From an uncultured Desulfotomaculum sp. (GTDB lineage Bacteria; Bacillota; Desulfotomaculia; Desulfotomaculales; Desulfotomaculaceae), in NCBI GenBank assembly GCA_946411205.1, contig CAMKDG010000028.1, forward strand, positions 1-34,183: a DNA stretch of 34,183 bases, written 5' to 3'. The position numbers and the translations under genes are program-made. Positions within the stretch are counted from its first letter, which is position 1. The number at the start of each line of letters is the position of its first letter. Positions 1 to 8,775 of the stretch are shown in pieces. The notes under the pieces were generated by a model. It was not told where the DNA came from and did no database searches. It worked only from the letters and a program-made list of their open reading frames with translations.

Positions 1-1521
1 CTCCCGCACGGCCCAACGCAAGGTGGTGGCAGCCTTTTTAGGATTGGTAACAACCGGTGATACCAGGTGGGGAATACCATTATAGGTAGCCAATTCTACC
101 ATTTTCGGATCAATCATTAAAAACTTAACTTCATCCGGTGTTGACTTAAAAAGAATTGAAGAAATTAATGTATTAATACAAACACTTTTTCCTGCCCCGG
201 TTGCTCCGGCAATAAGTAAGTGGGGCATTTTGGTAAGGTCTGCCATGATCGGTGTGCCAGCTATATCCTTGCCCAGTGCTACGGTTAAACGAGAGGGAGC
301 TGAGATAAACTCTTGCGATTCCAGAAGATCTCGGATATGCACCATGGAGATTTCTCGGTTAGGAACTTCTATCCCTACCGCAGCTTTGCCGGGAATCGGG
401 GCTTCAATTCGCACATCAGGTGCTGCCATGGACAAAGCTATATCATCAGCCAGACTAACAATCCGGCTTACTTTAACACCTGCCGGCGGCTGAATTTCAT
501 ACCTGGTAATAGCGGGTCCCCGGGAAACCTGGGTAACCTTTGCTTTAATACCAAAATTCTCTAGGGTTTCCTCTAATTTAGCAATGTTTTCAGTAATATC
601 TTTAGCCGTAGAGATATTTTTTGTGCCTTTTAAGGGCTTTGCTAACAAGGTTAGCGGTGGCAGTTTAAAATCACTTACATCATTTAAAGATAACTGCGCG
701 TAGGAAGTAGATTTCTCTTCTTCAAAATCCGGAGCAGTTTCCAACCGTGTGTTTTCCTTTTTAGTAGCTTTGAAATTAAAGGTTAAATTAATGGGACCTG
801 TTTTCTCTAAATCGTCCTTTTCCTGAATCTCCTGAAAGGACGTGTCCGCAGCACTAAATGGCAGGTCTTCCGCATCACTATTGATAATAATTGGTGATAT
901 TTTCGTTAGGTCTTTTGACTTGTCGAGTTCAGGTTCCTCCACTTCCGTGAATAAAAAATCGTTGAGACGCTTGCCGGTGCCGGAAAAACAATCTTTAGCT
1001 CGACTGGTTGTTTTCTGTGCCAGTACTGCCATAGAAACATTGGTCATTAATAAAATTGCCACCACTCCGGTAGAGCATAACAAAATGTAAGTACCAACAC
1101 TACCAAAGGATTGCAAAAGCAAAAAGGCTAATAAGGAACCAACCAGACCGCCTCCCCGACTGGCGATCGCCTGATCTGTAACCGTCATGAGTATTTCAAG
1201 AAAGGTTGGTTGTAATGGGACCATTAAGCTTAAAACGATCAGGGTAAGGAAAAATAACAGCACTGCCCCGTAAACCTTAATATTTACTGGGGTCTTAGTC
1301 CGATCTATGATAAGTTTTATACCAAAGAGACCCAGAAATATCATTAACACGACCCCACCCAGGGTGCCAAACAAACTTTTCAGCACCCGCCCTACAAAAC
1401 CACCAATGGCTCCTAAAGGTGTATCGGCAAAACTAATCAGCCCCAGAACTGCAATGGAGAGAAGAATAATACCGAATATTTCATATTTTAAATCATCCCT
1501 TAATTTTTTTAGTAAATCCAA
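1..1521 (-). CDS. spoIIIE: SpoIIIE/FtsK DNA translocase (3' end cut off by window edge)
   Basis: Membrane-anchored ATPase that pumps chromosomal DNA, in spore formers into the forespore. The reading frame is open from a TTG at 1521 to the window edge (507 codons seen, C-terminus missing). The TTG is preceded by a strong GGGGAGGTG site. The first 150 or so residues hold about four hydrophobic segments, followed by a polar linker and then the FtsK alpha/beta motor. Walker A GATGAGKS lies at residues 439-446 (bases 184-207), followed by [10 protein letters not shown] and the family motif LRWAVRE at the edge. Its position beside tepA and ylzJ matches Bacillus spoIIIE, which favours SpoIIIE over a general FtsK; the two cannot be separated by motif alone. 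The gamma domain that reads KOPS/SRS sites lies outside the window. Confidence 0.93.
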   Translation of the reverse strand, partial: MDLLKKLRDDLKYEIFGIILLSIAVLGLISFADTPLGAIGGFVGRVLKSLFGTLGGVVLMIFLGLFGIKLIIDRTKTPVNIKVYGAVLLFFLTLIVLSLMVPLQPTFLEILMTVTDQAIASRGGGLVGSLLAFLLLQSFGSVGTYILLCSTGVVAILLMTNVSMAVLAQKTTSRAKDCFSGTGKRLNDFLFTEVEEPELDKSKDLTKISPIIINSDAEDLPFSAADTSFQEIQEKDDLEKTGPINLTFNFKATKKENTRLETAPDFEEEKSTSYAQLSLNDVSDFKLPPLTLLAKPLKGTKNISTAKDITENIAKLEETLENFGIKAKVTQVSRGPAITRYEIQPPAGVKVSRIVSLADDIALSMAAPDVRIEAPIPGKAAVGIEVPNREISMVHIRDLLESQEFISAPSRLTVALGKDIAGTPIMADLTKMPHLLIAGATGAGKSVCINTLISSILFKSTPDEVKFLMIDPKMVELATYNGIPHLVSPVVTNPKKAATTLRWAVRE

Positions 1522-1653
1522 GTCGGGCACCTCCCCTTACTATATACTACAGAAATTTCCAAAATCCTTTTATTGGATACCTGCCCATGTATAAAGCCTT
1601 GAAATCGTAACATATTAACTATGAATGTCACATTTAAAAGGAGGTTTCACTTT

Positions 1654-1866
1654 ATGCCACATGCTACCGGCAAAATTACCGCTAGGGAACTCATCGACTT
1701 ACAGTCCCATCTAATGTTGGAAAGCACTTTGGTAGGGCAGTTCAATCATTTTGCCCGGGAAAGTACAGATCCGCAATTTGGTCAATTATGCCAGAAATTG
1801 GCCCATAGCCGTACCGATTGCTTGCAAAGACTGGCACAGCACACCAATATTACCCCCATTCAATAA
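1654..1866 (+). CDS. small CotF-like spore coat protein
   Basis: A 70-residue protein beginning at ATG 1654, eight bases after GGAGGT. It is mostly predicted helix with the pattern ITARELIDLQSHLMLESTLVGQFNHFA, which resembles the N-terminal helix of coat-F/ferritin-like spore proteins. An upstream in-frame ATG at 1621 has no ribosome site and is not preferred. It sits 22 bases before a second coat gene and is transcribed divergently from spoIIIE, so the pair forms a two-gene unit ended by the hairpin at 2321. It probably belongs to the spore coat or inner coat and would be expressed in the mother cell. No convincing promoter was identified in 1522-1653. The family assignment rests on helix pattern and context. 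Confidence 0.7.
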   Translation: MPHATGKITARELIDLQSHLMLESTLVGQFNHFARESTDPQFGQLCQKLAHSRTDCLQRLAQHTNITPIQ

Positions 1867-1888
1867 TCTAAAGACAGGAGGTCATCAA

Positions 1889-2311
1889 ATGTATCAGGAT
1901 CAAGTAACCGATAAAAATTTATGTCTGGCGGTTATTAACCAGCTAAAATGGAGCGCTACCTGTCTGACTGGAAAAATTTTAGAGTGTGAAGATGAACAGC
2001 TTAGACAGGATTATATGCAATTGCTCAACCGTACCTTTGCTGAGCAAAAAGAAGCCTTTGACCTTGCCCACCAACGTGGCTGGTATCAACCTATGATGGC
2101 AGATCAGCAAATGATTGGTCAGGTGCAAAGTGATACGCAAAAACTCATGATGGAGCAGCAGCAAAGCATGAGTCCCATGCACCAGATGGCACAGTATCAG
2201 GGTATTCAAGCACCGCAAGGGCTAAATAATTATCAGCAAAGCTTTACCAACCCGAATCTGCAAAATCAATCCATTTATGTTGGCGGTGGACAACCCTATT
2301 ATTCCCGCTAA
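1889..2311 (+). CDS. CotF family spore coat protein
   Basis: A 140-residue protein with an ATG at 1889 preceded by CAGGAGGT. Residues 1-75 carry the coat-F helical pattern (VTDKNLCLAVINQLKWSAT, then a second helix with FAEQKEAFDLAHQRGWYQP). The remainder is a low-complexity tail rich in Gln, Met, Asn and Tyr, ending GGGQPYYSR, as is common in assembled coat proteins. The open frame can be extended upstream into the previous gene, but that extension overlaps it and lacks a ribosome site. It is co-transcribed with the 70-residue coat-like protein upstream and followed 10 bases later by a terminator. Its role is structural within the spore; no enzymatic activity is expected. Confidence 0.82.
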   Translation: MYQDQVTDKNLCLAVINQLKWSATCLTGKILECEDEQLRQDYMQLLNRTFAEQKEAFDLAHQRGWYQPMMADQQMIGQVQSDTQKLMMEQQQSMSPMHQMAQYQGIQAPQGLNNYQQSFTNPNLQNQSIYVGGGQPYYSR

Positions 2312-2320
2312 ACAGAAGAC

Positions 2321-2368
2321 AAGGAGTGCCGCAAAGCTACTTTTTATGTAGTAAGCGGCACTCCTTTT
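2321..2368 (+). terminator. terminator after the coat gene pair
   Basis: AAGGAGTGCCGC (2321-2332) pairs perfectly with GCGGCACTCCTT (2355-2366), with a further short CTAC/GTAG stem inside and a short T run after it. It starts ten bases after the coat gene stop. Because ylzJ ends at 2456 on the other strand, the hairpin may serve both converging units, although the T run is weak on the minus strand. A second GC-rich palindromic stretch (GGCCGGCC and GGCC pairs) follows at 2372-2400. Confidence 0.8.
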
Positions 2369-2455
2369 GCCGTCGGCCGGCCATAAGCCTTAGGCCGTAG
2401 GCGTGGTTAGTTTTCCATAGGACACACGTACTCTATATCTTTTGATTTGTTACTA

Positions 2456-2674
2456 TTATGTAAGTAACCCCGGATATACCCCCCGGTTTAGGAAATGGGC
2501 AGGGTCTGTACTATTGATGCGCACCACTCTTTTTTGACCATTCTCCACCTTTTCCAGTAGAACAGGAATACCTGCCACCTCTCCTGCCTCATAATCAGGA
2601 TATACATTGTCATCCAGTCCTTGTAATACTTGTTCCGGTAGCATGGGTGTCCATAAAATCACTGTAGCATACAC
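2456..2674 (-). CDS. ylzJ: YlzJ-like protein
   Basis: A 72-residue protein of unknown function. The N-terminal pattern [19 protein letters not shown] and the central [24 protein letters not shown] match the YlzJ-like family found beside tepA in Bacillus and Clostridia. It starts with GTG at 2674, inside the last codons of tepA (16-base overlap), so its translation is probably coupled to tepA. No signal peptide or membrane segment is visible. It is linked by context to SpoIIIE and TepA; no biochemical role can be read from the sequence. Confidence 0.8.
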   Translation of the reverse strand: MYATVILWTPMLPEQVLQGLDDNVYPDYEAGEVAGIPVLLEKVENGQKRVVRINSTDPAHFLNRGVYPGLLT

Positions 2675-3489
2675 CTCTCTTGACCTTTACGTTCCTCGAT
2701 AAGTTGCTTCAGTTTGCAGAGAGCCTGGCCAATGCCTCCTACCTCATCGATCAAACCGTATTCAACAGCATCCTTACCAATCACCACTGTGCCAATATCC
2801 CTCGCCAGTTCCCCGGTACGGAACATTAATTCACGAAATTGCTGCTCGGAAACCTTAGAATGCTCCGTTACAAAGCGAATGACACGATCTTGCATTTTGT
2901 CCAGATAGTCATAGGTCTGGGGAACCCCAATAACCAGTCCGTTTAAGCGAATGGGATGGATCGTCATAGAGGCTGTGGGTGCAATGAAACTACGATTACC
3001 GGAAACTGCAATGGGCACACCAATACTATGTCCACCACCTAACACCAAGGTAACGGTGGGCTTGGTCATGGTGGCTACCACTTCGGCAATGGCCAAACCG
3101 GCCTCCACATCTCCGCCAACGGTATTTAAGATCAGTAATACTCCCTCTATACTATCGTCCTGTTCAATGCCCACTAATTGTGGAATAATATGCTCATATT
3201 TCGTGGTTTTGTTTTGCTGGGGCAGGATAATATGCCCTTCAATTTGGCCAACAATGGTAACACAATGAATATTACTCTTTATTGCTTCCGGCATTGTAGG
3301 GGTTCCCAGTTCCTTAATATTTTCCAGTGTTCCTTTGGCTTGGCCCGTCACCCTTTTCGGAGCTGCAGCAGGATTTGGGTTGGCTCCGGGTAGGTTGGGG
3401 GGTGGCATCGGTGGTTGCAGCGGATTGGGATTTACCGTATTGGGGTTATAGGGCACTCCCGGATCATTATTGTAAAAATGTGGGTTCAT
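2659..3489 (-). CDS. tepA: TepA-type ClpP-like serine protease
   Basis: A 276-residue ClpP/crotonase-fold protein of the translocation-enhancing protein family. The serine nucleophile lies in [11 protein letters not shown] (S155), the histidine in SMTIHP (H178), and an aspartate candidate is in [20 protein letters not shown]. The first 45 or so residues are a low-complexity Pro/Asn-rich extension (repeated NPN, PPMPPP). The start chosen is ATG 3489, eight bases after AAGGAG; the GTG at 3498 overlaps that site. There is no signal peptide, so it should act in the cytoplasm. In Bacillus the homologue has been linked to protein export and to degradation of small acid-soluble spore proteins on germination. 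ylzJ follows and overlaps. Confidence 0.88.
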   Translation of the reverse strand: MNPHFYNNDPGVPYNPNTVNPNPLQPPMPPPNLPGANPNPAAAPKRVTGQAKGTLENIKELGTPTMPEAIKSNIHCVTIVGQIEGHIILPQQNKTTKYEHIIPQLVGIEQDDSIEGVLLILNTVGGDVEAGLAIAEVVATMTKPTVTLVLGGGHSIGVPIAVSGNRSFIAPTASMTIHPIRLNGLVIGVPQTYDYLDKMQDRVIRFVTEHSKVSEQQFRELMFRTGELARDIGTVVIGKDAVEYGLIDEVGGIGQALCKLKQLIEERKGQERCMLQ

Positions 3490-3819
3490 CAGAGTCACTC
3501 CTTGGTATTATTTAAACACTATCCTTAGTATGTATTGATAGCATTACCATAATGTATGAAATTTAAAAACTGTCTAGGCTTGTTGGGTATACAATACTTA
3601 CTAGGGTGATCTATATAAAATTCGTTCCATTAATTGATGTTGTGAATTGACCGAAGGCTGCCGGCCAATAGGTAGGGTTATCTTTTCCCTGACAAATGGC
3701 AAAAAGGGAGAGATGTAAAAATAGTTTTACACCACTCCCTTTAGGTTGTTGACAAAGCTAAAGGTTATAGGAACAAGTACCCTGCAGTAAGAGATTATCT
3801 ACTAAGCAATGATGATTTC
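3490..3819. other. gene-free stretch between tepA and ridA
   Basis: These 330 bases hold the terminator of the catabolic unit (3698-3742) and the region that must contain the tepA promoter. On the minus strand a CATACATTA sequence near 3550 fits the -10 element of mother-cell sigma factors, but I found no matching -35 element, so no promoter is called. No open frame with a ribosome site was seen. This is the left junction of the inserted catabolic block. No direct repeat, tRNA or transposase remnant is visible here. Confidence 0.6.
3698..3742 (-). terminator. terminator of the ureide/diaminopropionate unit
   Basis: On the minus strand AAAGGGAG pairs with CTCCCTTT (3703-3710 with 3735-3742), with an inner GTAAAA/TTTTAC stem, followed by five T residues. 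It lies about 80 bases after the ridA stop and closes the six-gene unit. The sequence downstream of the T run reads GCCATTTGT, which is shared with the hairpin at 22202-22248. Confidence 0.8.
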
Positions 3820-4188
3820 TTACAACTCGGCAATTGCTTCAATTTCGCAAAGTACGCCTTTGGGCAACTCCTTTACAGCAACGCAGCTGCGGGCTGGCTT
3901 CGAGATAAAATACCGCGCGTATACTTCGTTAAAGGCTGCAAAATCGGCCATATCCGCCAAAAAGCAGGTTGTTTTGACGACGTTTGCAAAGCCGCTGCCA
4001 GCAGCCTCCAACAGAGCACCCACGTTTTGGCAGCTCTGTTCCGCTTGTGCTGAAATGCCTTCAGGTACTTCACCGTTAGCGGGATTTACCGGAATCTGGC
4101 CGGAGGTATACACCATACCATTGCTGATGAACCCTTGCGAATAGGGGCCAATGGCGCCAGGGGCATTAGACGTTTTAATTTCCTTCAT
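3820..4188 (-). CDS. ridA: RidA family enamine/imine deaminase
   Basis: A 122-residue RidA/YjgF-type protein. The start is ATG 4188, six bases after GGAGGAG. Conserved landmarks are APGAIGPYSQG at the N-terminus, YTSGQIPVNPANGEV, CFLADMADFAAFNEVYARYF, and the substrate-binding arginine in KPARSCVAVKELPKGVLCEIEAIA. RidA hydrolyses 2-aminoacrylate and related enamines or imines made by PLP enzymes. That suits this unit well, because the first gene encodes diaminopropionate ammonia-lyase, whose reaction passes through 2-aminoacrylate. It is the last gene, 64 bases after the D-aminoacylase-like gene and before a terminator. It acts in the cytoplasm, probably as a trimer. Confidence 0.92.
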   Translation of the reverse strand: MKEIKTSNAPGAIGPYSQGFISNGMVYTSGQIPVNPANGEVPEGISAQAEQSCQNVGALLEAAGSGFANVVKTTCFLADMADFAAFNEVYARYFISKPARSCVAVKELPKGVLCEIEAIAEL

Positions 4189-4252
4189 AGTTATCTCCTC
4201 CATCACTTCTTACTTTGTACTCTAAACTTGTCCGGAGCATAGGAACGGTTTT

Positions 4253-5854
4253 CTATCTGACCTCTGTGCCCTTTTTGCGAAGCACCTTGCCGCTGCGGTT
4301 GCCCGTATGCTTACCTTGAGCTACGGTCAATGAGCCATTGATGATTACATATTCAAGGCCTTCAGGATACTGCACCGGTTCGGTGTAGGTGCCCTTGTCA
4401 ATGACCGTTTCCGGGTTAAAGATGGTGATATCGGCAAAGTAACCTTCACGAAGCTCGCCACGGTTTACAATCGTAAAAGTAGTGGCCGGCTTCTTGGTCA
4501 TTTTGTAAACGGCTTCTTCTAAGCTGAAGGTCTTTTCTTCCCGTACATACTTGCCAAGAATGCGGGGGAAGGCGCCAAATACACGAGGATGAGGCTTGCC
4601 TCCTAACAGACCGTCGGTGCAGGCGTTCATTTCGGGGCGCTTCATAAAGAGTTGAACATGCTCTTCGGTGCCGTAGAAATCTACCATGCCAACGGCATTT
4701 TCCTCCTGTAGCAGCAGATCAAAGGTTGCCTCATAGGGATCTTTGCCGCGCAACTGGCCCAGCTGAACCAGGTTAAGCCCGACTGTGTCTTGGTTTTTGC
4801 TGGTTTTTACACTGGTGACGAAGATCTGGTCCAGTCCGGCAAATTCTACGAAGTTGTCCCAACCGGGGATGCCATGCTCAATATCATGGATCATTTTTTT
4901 TCGCAGCTCGGGATCGGCCAGGCGCTCCAGAACCTTATCGGTGCCACCGTCGTGTACCCAAGGAGGAAGGATCACGCCCAGCATGGTGCTGCCTGCCACA
5001 TAGGGGTACTGGTCAAAGCTAACATGAATGCCTTCTCTTTGGGCTTTTTCCAGCAATTCAACAACCTTTTCAATCTTGTCCCAGTTTTTCTTGCCACAAA
5101 CCTTGAAGTGGGAATAGTGAATCTTAACCCCCGATTTACGTCCAATCTGGACAACTTCTTCCATTGACTCCAGAATGGTATCGGCTTCACTGCGCTGGTG
5201 AATGACGAAGATACCATCGTATGCCGCAACGACCTTACACATCTCAATAATCTCTTTGGATTCGGAATAGGCGCAGGGCATGTAGATCAGGCCGGTGGAA
5301 AGGCCGATGGCACCGGCCTCCATCTCACGACGGGTGATTTGGCGCATCTTTGCCAATTCTTCATCATTGGGCAGGCGGTTTTCCAGACCCATAGCTTCCA
5401 TGCGGATATTGCCATGTGGGACCAGATAGCACTCGTTCAACCCGGGCCCCACTTCTTCAATTAGTTTGAGGTAGCCTGCGGTGTTTTTGAATTCCCAGTT
5501 GATGTCGTCGCTGTCACCATCCAAACCGGCGAGATTTTTGCGCCAGGGACCGATGTACTCCATGGGCAAGGGAGCCAGAGAAATACCGTCCTGCCCCAGA
5601 ATTTCCGTGGTGATGCCCTGCAGCACCTTCGGGGCTACCTCGGGGTTAATTAAAATTTGCAAGTCGCTGTGGCTGTGGGTGTCAATAAAGCCGGGGGCCA
5701 CCACCAGACCGGTTGCGTCGATAACCAGGGCCCCTTCCGCTACAAGACCTGTGCCGATGGCGGCAATGCGGTCACCGTCCAGCAGTACGTCTGCCTGATA
5801 ACCCGCAGCACCACTGCCGTCTACAACCAATCCGTTTTGAATGAGAATTTTCAT
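4253..5854 (-). CDS. D-aminoacylase-like amidohydrolase
   Basis: A 533-residue metal-dependent amidohydrolase of the N-acyl-D-amino-acid deacylase/dihydroorotase-like group. The metal-binding HxH is in GFIDTHSHSD (H60, H62). Other family blocks are EMEAGAIGLSTGLIYMP, FVIHQRSEAD, VKIHYSHFK, ACTDGLLGGKPHPRVFGAFPRIL and the C-terminal beta-sandwich strand YVIINGSLTVAQGK. Where characterised D-aminoacylases have a metal-binding Cys (GNCGFS), this protein has GQDGIS with Asp at position 89. It would remove an N-acyl or possibly N-carbamoyl group from a D-amino acid. In this unit a ureido acid released by the hydantoinase is a reasonable substrate, but that is inferred. The ribosome site GGAGG is about 13 bases from the ATG, rather far. 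Confidence 0.85.
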   Translation of the reverse strand: MKILIQNGLVVDGSGAAGYQADVLLDGDRIAAIGTGLVAEGALVIDATGLVVAPGFIDTHSHSDLQILINPEVAPKVLQGITTEILGQDGISLAPLPMEYIGPWRKNLAGLDGDSDDINWEFKNTAGYLKLIEEVGPGLNECYLVPHGNIRMEAMGLENRLPNDEELAKMRQITRREMEAGAIGLSTGLIYMPCAYSESKEIIEMCKVVAAYDGIFVIHQRSEADTILESMEEVVQIGRKSGVKIHYSHFKVCGKKNWDKIEKVVELLEKAQREGIHVSFDQYPYVAGSTMLGVILPPWVHDGGTDKVLERLADPELRKKMIHDIEHGIPGWDNFVEFAGLDQIFVTSVKTSKNQDTVGLNLVQLGQLRGKDPYEATFDLLLQEENAVGMVDFYGTEEHVQLFMKRPEMNACTDGLLGGKPHPRVFGAFPRILGKYVREEKTFSLEEAVYKMTKKPATTFTIVNRGELREGYFADITIFNPETVIDKGTYTEPVQYPEGLEYVIINGSLTVAQGKHTGNRSGKVLRKKGTEVR

Positions 5855-5886
5855 GGATTCGTTAACGCCTCCACTTTTCTATCAAC

Positions 5887-7293
5887 TTAATCCTTCGCCG
5901 GATCAAAAAGAATTTCCTCACCAACACGCTGATCATACTTTTTGAGGGTAAATGTCTTCATCAGGACATAATACAGAACCACGCTGCAGCCCAGACCCGC
6001 AAAGAAGGCATAATCACCACACAGCAGGCCAACGCCAAAGGACACCACGATGGTAACCAGCGCACTCATATTAAAACCGTTGGTATACTTATATTGACCG
6101 TCTGCCACATACAGATCCCTTACATTCAGTTTGCACTTGCGAATGAGGAAATAGTCCACCAATAAAATACCGATAATGGGCCCAAGCATCTGGGAAATCC
6201 AAGCCTGTACCATGACCAAGAAGCCTCCTTGGCTCTGCAGCTTCCAGGGCATCATGCCCACAGACAGTACGCCGCAAATCACCGCGCTCATCCAATACTT
6301 AAGCTTCGGGAAGATATTGAGCAGCACCAGAGTGGGGGGCAAAAGGTTGGCCGCAGTATTGGTGGACCACTGAGCAAACATAATAACCAGAAAGCTAAAA
6401 ATTAGGACTATCTTGCTCTGGAAAAGGTCGGGAACAACTTGATTCAAATCCCAGTAACCGGAGGTAATGCCCGTCACAACGCCAACCAGCATGGTTCCGA
6501 TGCCTACCAGCATCAAGCCTACTACCTGTCCGATGATCGAGCGCTGGTTGCGGGCAAAAAAGCCTTTCTTCTCATATCCGTCCACCCGCTTAATCTGACG
6601 ACTAAGGTCGCTACCGTTCAGTGACATGGTAATCCAACCACCGGCAATACCCGCAATGGCATAGGCCAGGGAATATCTGCCTTCGGCAGGCGCTGCCATA
6701 ATATCTGGCAGTGAAATATTATATTTTTGCAGAGAAACCACCAGAATAGCACCAAACATAACGGCCAAGCAGGGAATGGCGACCCAATCAAATTTGGCCA
6801 TCGCTTTGAGTCCATACATGGTGTTCAAAATCTGGATAGCGGCAAAAAGAATGATCATCAGGGTCAGATTACTGAATCCAGGGAAAATAATTCCCAACAT
6901 CTGGTTAATCGCTGCCGCCCCAACCCAGGTTAGAAAACCAAACCAATACATGCCGGGGATGGCCCGAATAAGCCCTGCCACATAGGAACCCTTATAGCCA
7001 AAGGGAGCACGGGTGTACGCTGCAAAGGGAACCCCATATTTAGTGCCGATATCGCCCACCATGGCAGTTAAGGCAGTAACCAGACCGTAACCGATGGTCA
7101 TCACAAAAATCATGGTCCACGGCGACAGTCCGCGTCCGCCGTCGTAATATTGCGCGCCAAGGCTGAAGGCAACCACGTTAATCGTCATACCTGCCCAAAG
7201 AATAATGTAATCTGCCAGAGACATAGTGCGCTGATCGTCCGTGGTAGGTAACAACTCGCTGTTACGCAGGGCCTCATTACTGTTTGTTGTCAT
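5887..7293 (-). CDS. NCS1 family nucleobase/allantoin/hydantoin permease
   Basis: A 468-residue integral membrane transporter with about 12 hydrophobic segments. Family signatures are YTRAPFGYKGSYVAGLIRAIPGMYWFGFLTWVG (read in segments), LNGSDLSRQIKR and WSTNTAANLLPP, which match the Mhp1/PucI/CodB superfamily of cation-coupled importers for cytosine, uracil, allantoin and hydantoins. It starts at ATG 7293, eight bases after GGGAGG. It lies between the hydantoinase and the D-aminoacylase-like gene, which argues that it imports the cyclic ureide used by this unit. The transported compound cannot be fixed from sequence alone. Confidence 0.9.
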   Translation of the reverse strand: MTTNSNEALRNSELLPTTDDQRTMSLADYIILWAGMTINVVAFSLGAQYYDGGRGLSPWTMIFVMTIGYGLVTALTAMVGDIGTKYGVPFAAYTRAPFGYKGSYVAGLIRAIPGMYWFGFLTWVGAAAINQMLGIIFPGFSNLTLMIILFAAIQILNTMYGLKAMAKFDWVAIPCLAVMFGAILVVSLQKYNISLPDIMAAPAEGRYSLAYAIAGIAGGWITMSLNGSDLSRQIKRVDGYEKKGFFARNQRSIIGQVVGLMLVGIGTMLVGVVTGITSGYWDLNQVVPDLFQSKIVLIFSFLVIMFAQWSTNTAANLLPPTLVLLNIFPKLKYWMSAVICGVLSVGMMPWKLQSQGGFLVMVQAWISQMLGPIIGILLVDYFLIRKCKLNVRDLYVADGQYKYTNGFNMSALVTIVVSFGVGLLCGDYAFFAGLGCSVVLYYVLMKTFTLKKYDQRVGEEILFDPAKD

Positions 7294-7322
7294 AAATAGT
7301 TCCTCCCGTTCCTTCGTTCAAC

Positions 7323-8747
7323 TTAGTCCAGGCTATAGTGGGCCAGATATTGGGGATCAATCTTTCTCTTAAGGAACTTGCCGGCGCCCTTTTCACCTTT
7401 GAACTGACCATTTTCCACAATAATCTTACCCTTGGCAATGGTCATTACCGGGTAGCCTGTAACCTTCATGCCTTCATGCAGACAGTAGCTGATGTTATTG
7501 TGCAAAACCTCTTTGCTTAGTACTACTTCTTTGTCCAAGTCAACCAGCACAATGTCCGCGTCCGAACCGGGGGCGATAATGCCCTTTTGAGGATAGCAGC
7601 CATATACCTTGGCAATGTTAGTGCTGGTAAGAGCACAGAGCTTATTAATGGAAATCCTGCCCTTGTTGACCCCCTCGCTCAACAGGGTAGGGAGTCGGAT
7701 TTCCAGCCCGCTTAAACCGTTCACCACTTTGGTAAAATCCTGTTTCCAGGTGCCGTCTGGGTTTTTCTCCAAGAACATAGATTTTTCATCAATGTCAAAG
7801 GTACAGTCGTCTGAGCCGGTCAGAAGAATGGTACCGTCCTTAAGACCCTGCCAGAGATCTTCCGCCTCTTCGGGGGTGCGCAGCGGCGGTGAGCAAATCG
7901 CCAGATGGCCGTTTTCGCCTTGGTAGAGATCATCAAACAAGGTCAGATAGTGCGGGCCGGTTTCCACGTAAAGAGGAAGATCTTTAGCTTGGGCACGCCG
8001 CGCAGTGTCTAAAGCCTCACCATTCGTTGTATGAACGACAATCAACCCATTGCCGATATATTCGGTAAAATAAACAGCGCGAGCAAAGGCCTCTGCTTCG
8101 CAAAGCACCGGCTTGCATTTGGCAAAATTGACCCAGCTCATGTCGCCGGCTTGTCTGCATTTTTCAATGTTGGTTTCCGCAATGGCGTTACTCTCACAAT
8201 GCACCATGGGCAGACCGCCAACTTCTTTGGCCTTTTGAAATACCTTCAACATGGTTTCATCGTCACTCATGACGCCTTCTTTTTTATACGTCATAAACAT
8301 CTTAAAGGTTGGCATACCAGCATCAGCCATTTTTTCAATATCCGCAATGGCCTCAGGGGTTGACTCAACAAATTTGCCATGTACGCTATAGTCAATGGCG
8401 GATTCACTCATTTCCTCCGCCCGTGCCAATGCCTGTGTATAGGGAGACTGCCCGCGGCTCATGTTGGCAAAATCCATAAAGGTAGTCACACCGCCAAATG
8501 CCCCTGAAATACTCTGCTCAAAAAAGGTATTGGCGCCAAGACATCCCTGAAAGGGTGCCTGACAATGCATGTGTGCCTCAATCACACCGGGCATCACATA
8601 CTTGCCTGTCGCATCTACAACCGAAGCCGCTTCACTGGCGTTAAAATGGCCCAGTGCGGCGATTTTTCCGTCTTTTATGGCGACGTCGCATTCCATCGTG
8701 GCTGAGGGAGACACAACCTTGCCATTTTTAATGATTAAATCAAACAT
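7323..8747 (-). CDS. hyuA: D-hydantoinase/dihydropyrimidinase family ring-opening hydrolase
   Basis: A 474-residue cyclic amidohydrolase. All binuclear-metal ligands are present: HxH in IEAHMHCQAPF (H59, H61), the lysine that becomes carboxylated in TFKMFMTYK (K149), H183 in MVHCES, H239 in VVHTTNGEA and D313 in GSDDCTFD. It opens the ring of hydantoins, dihydropyrimidines or related ureides to N-carbamoyl amino acids. The start chosen is ATG 8747, eight bases after AAAGGAG; an upstream TTG overlaps that site. It follows the YgeY-like gene by 28 bases. The same trio (ygeX, ygeY and a hydantoinase) occurs in the Escherichia coli yge region and in anaerobic purine-degradation clusters. Allantoinase activity is an alternative. 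Confidence 0.9.
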   Translation of the reverse strand: MFDLIIKNGKVVSPSATMECDVAIKDGKIAALGHFNASEAASVVDATGKYVMPGVIEAHMHCQAPFQGCLGANTFFEQSISGAFGGVTTFMDFANMSRGQSPYTQALARAEEMSESAIDYSVHGKFVESTPEAIADIEKMADAGMPTFKMFMTYKKEGVMSDDETMLKVFQKAKEVGGLPMVHCESNAIAETNIEKCRQAGDMSWVNFAKCKPVLCEAEAFARAVYFTEYIGNGLIVVHTTNGEALDTARRAQAKDLPLYVETGPHYLTLFDDLYQGENGHLAICSPPLRTPEEAEDLWQGLKDGTILLTGSDDCTFDIDEKSMFLEKNPDGTWKQDFTKVVNGLSGLEIRLPTLLSEGVNKGRISINKLCALTSTNIAKVYGCYPQKGIIAPGSDADIVLVDLDKEVVLSKEVLHNNISYCLHEGMKVTGYPVMTIAKGKIIVENGQFKGEKGAGKFLKRKIDPQYLAHYSLD

Positions 8748-8775
8748 GGCCTTTGCTCCTTTCAAATTTATAATT

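Noticed and set aside
1751-1888. Longer N-terminal extension of the second coat protein
   Set aside because: It overlaps the first coat gene in another frame; the site CAGGAGGT at 1876 fixes the start at 1889.
3490-3819. Sigma-E or sigma-K promoter for tepA
   Set aside because: Only a CATACATTA -10-like element is seen, without a -35 element at the expected distance.
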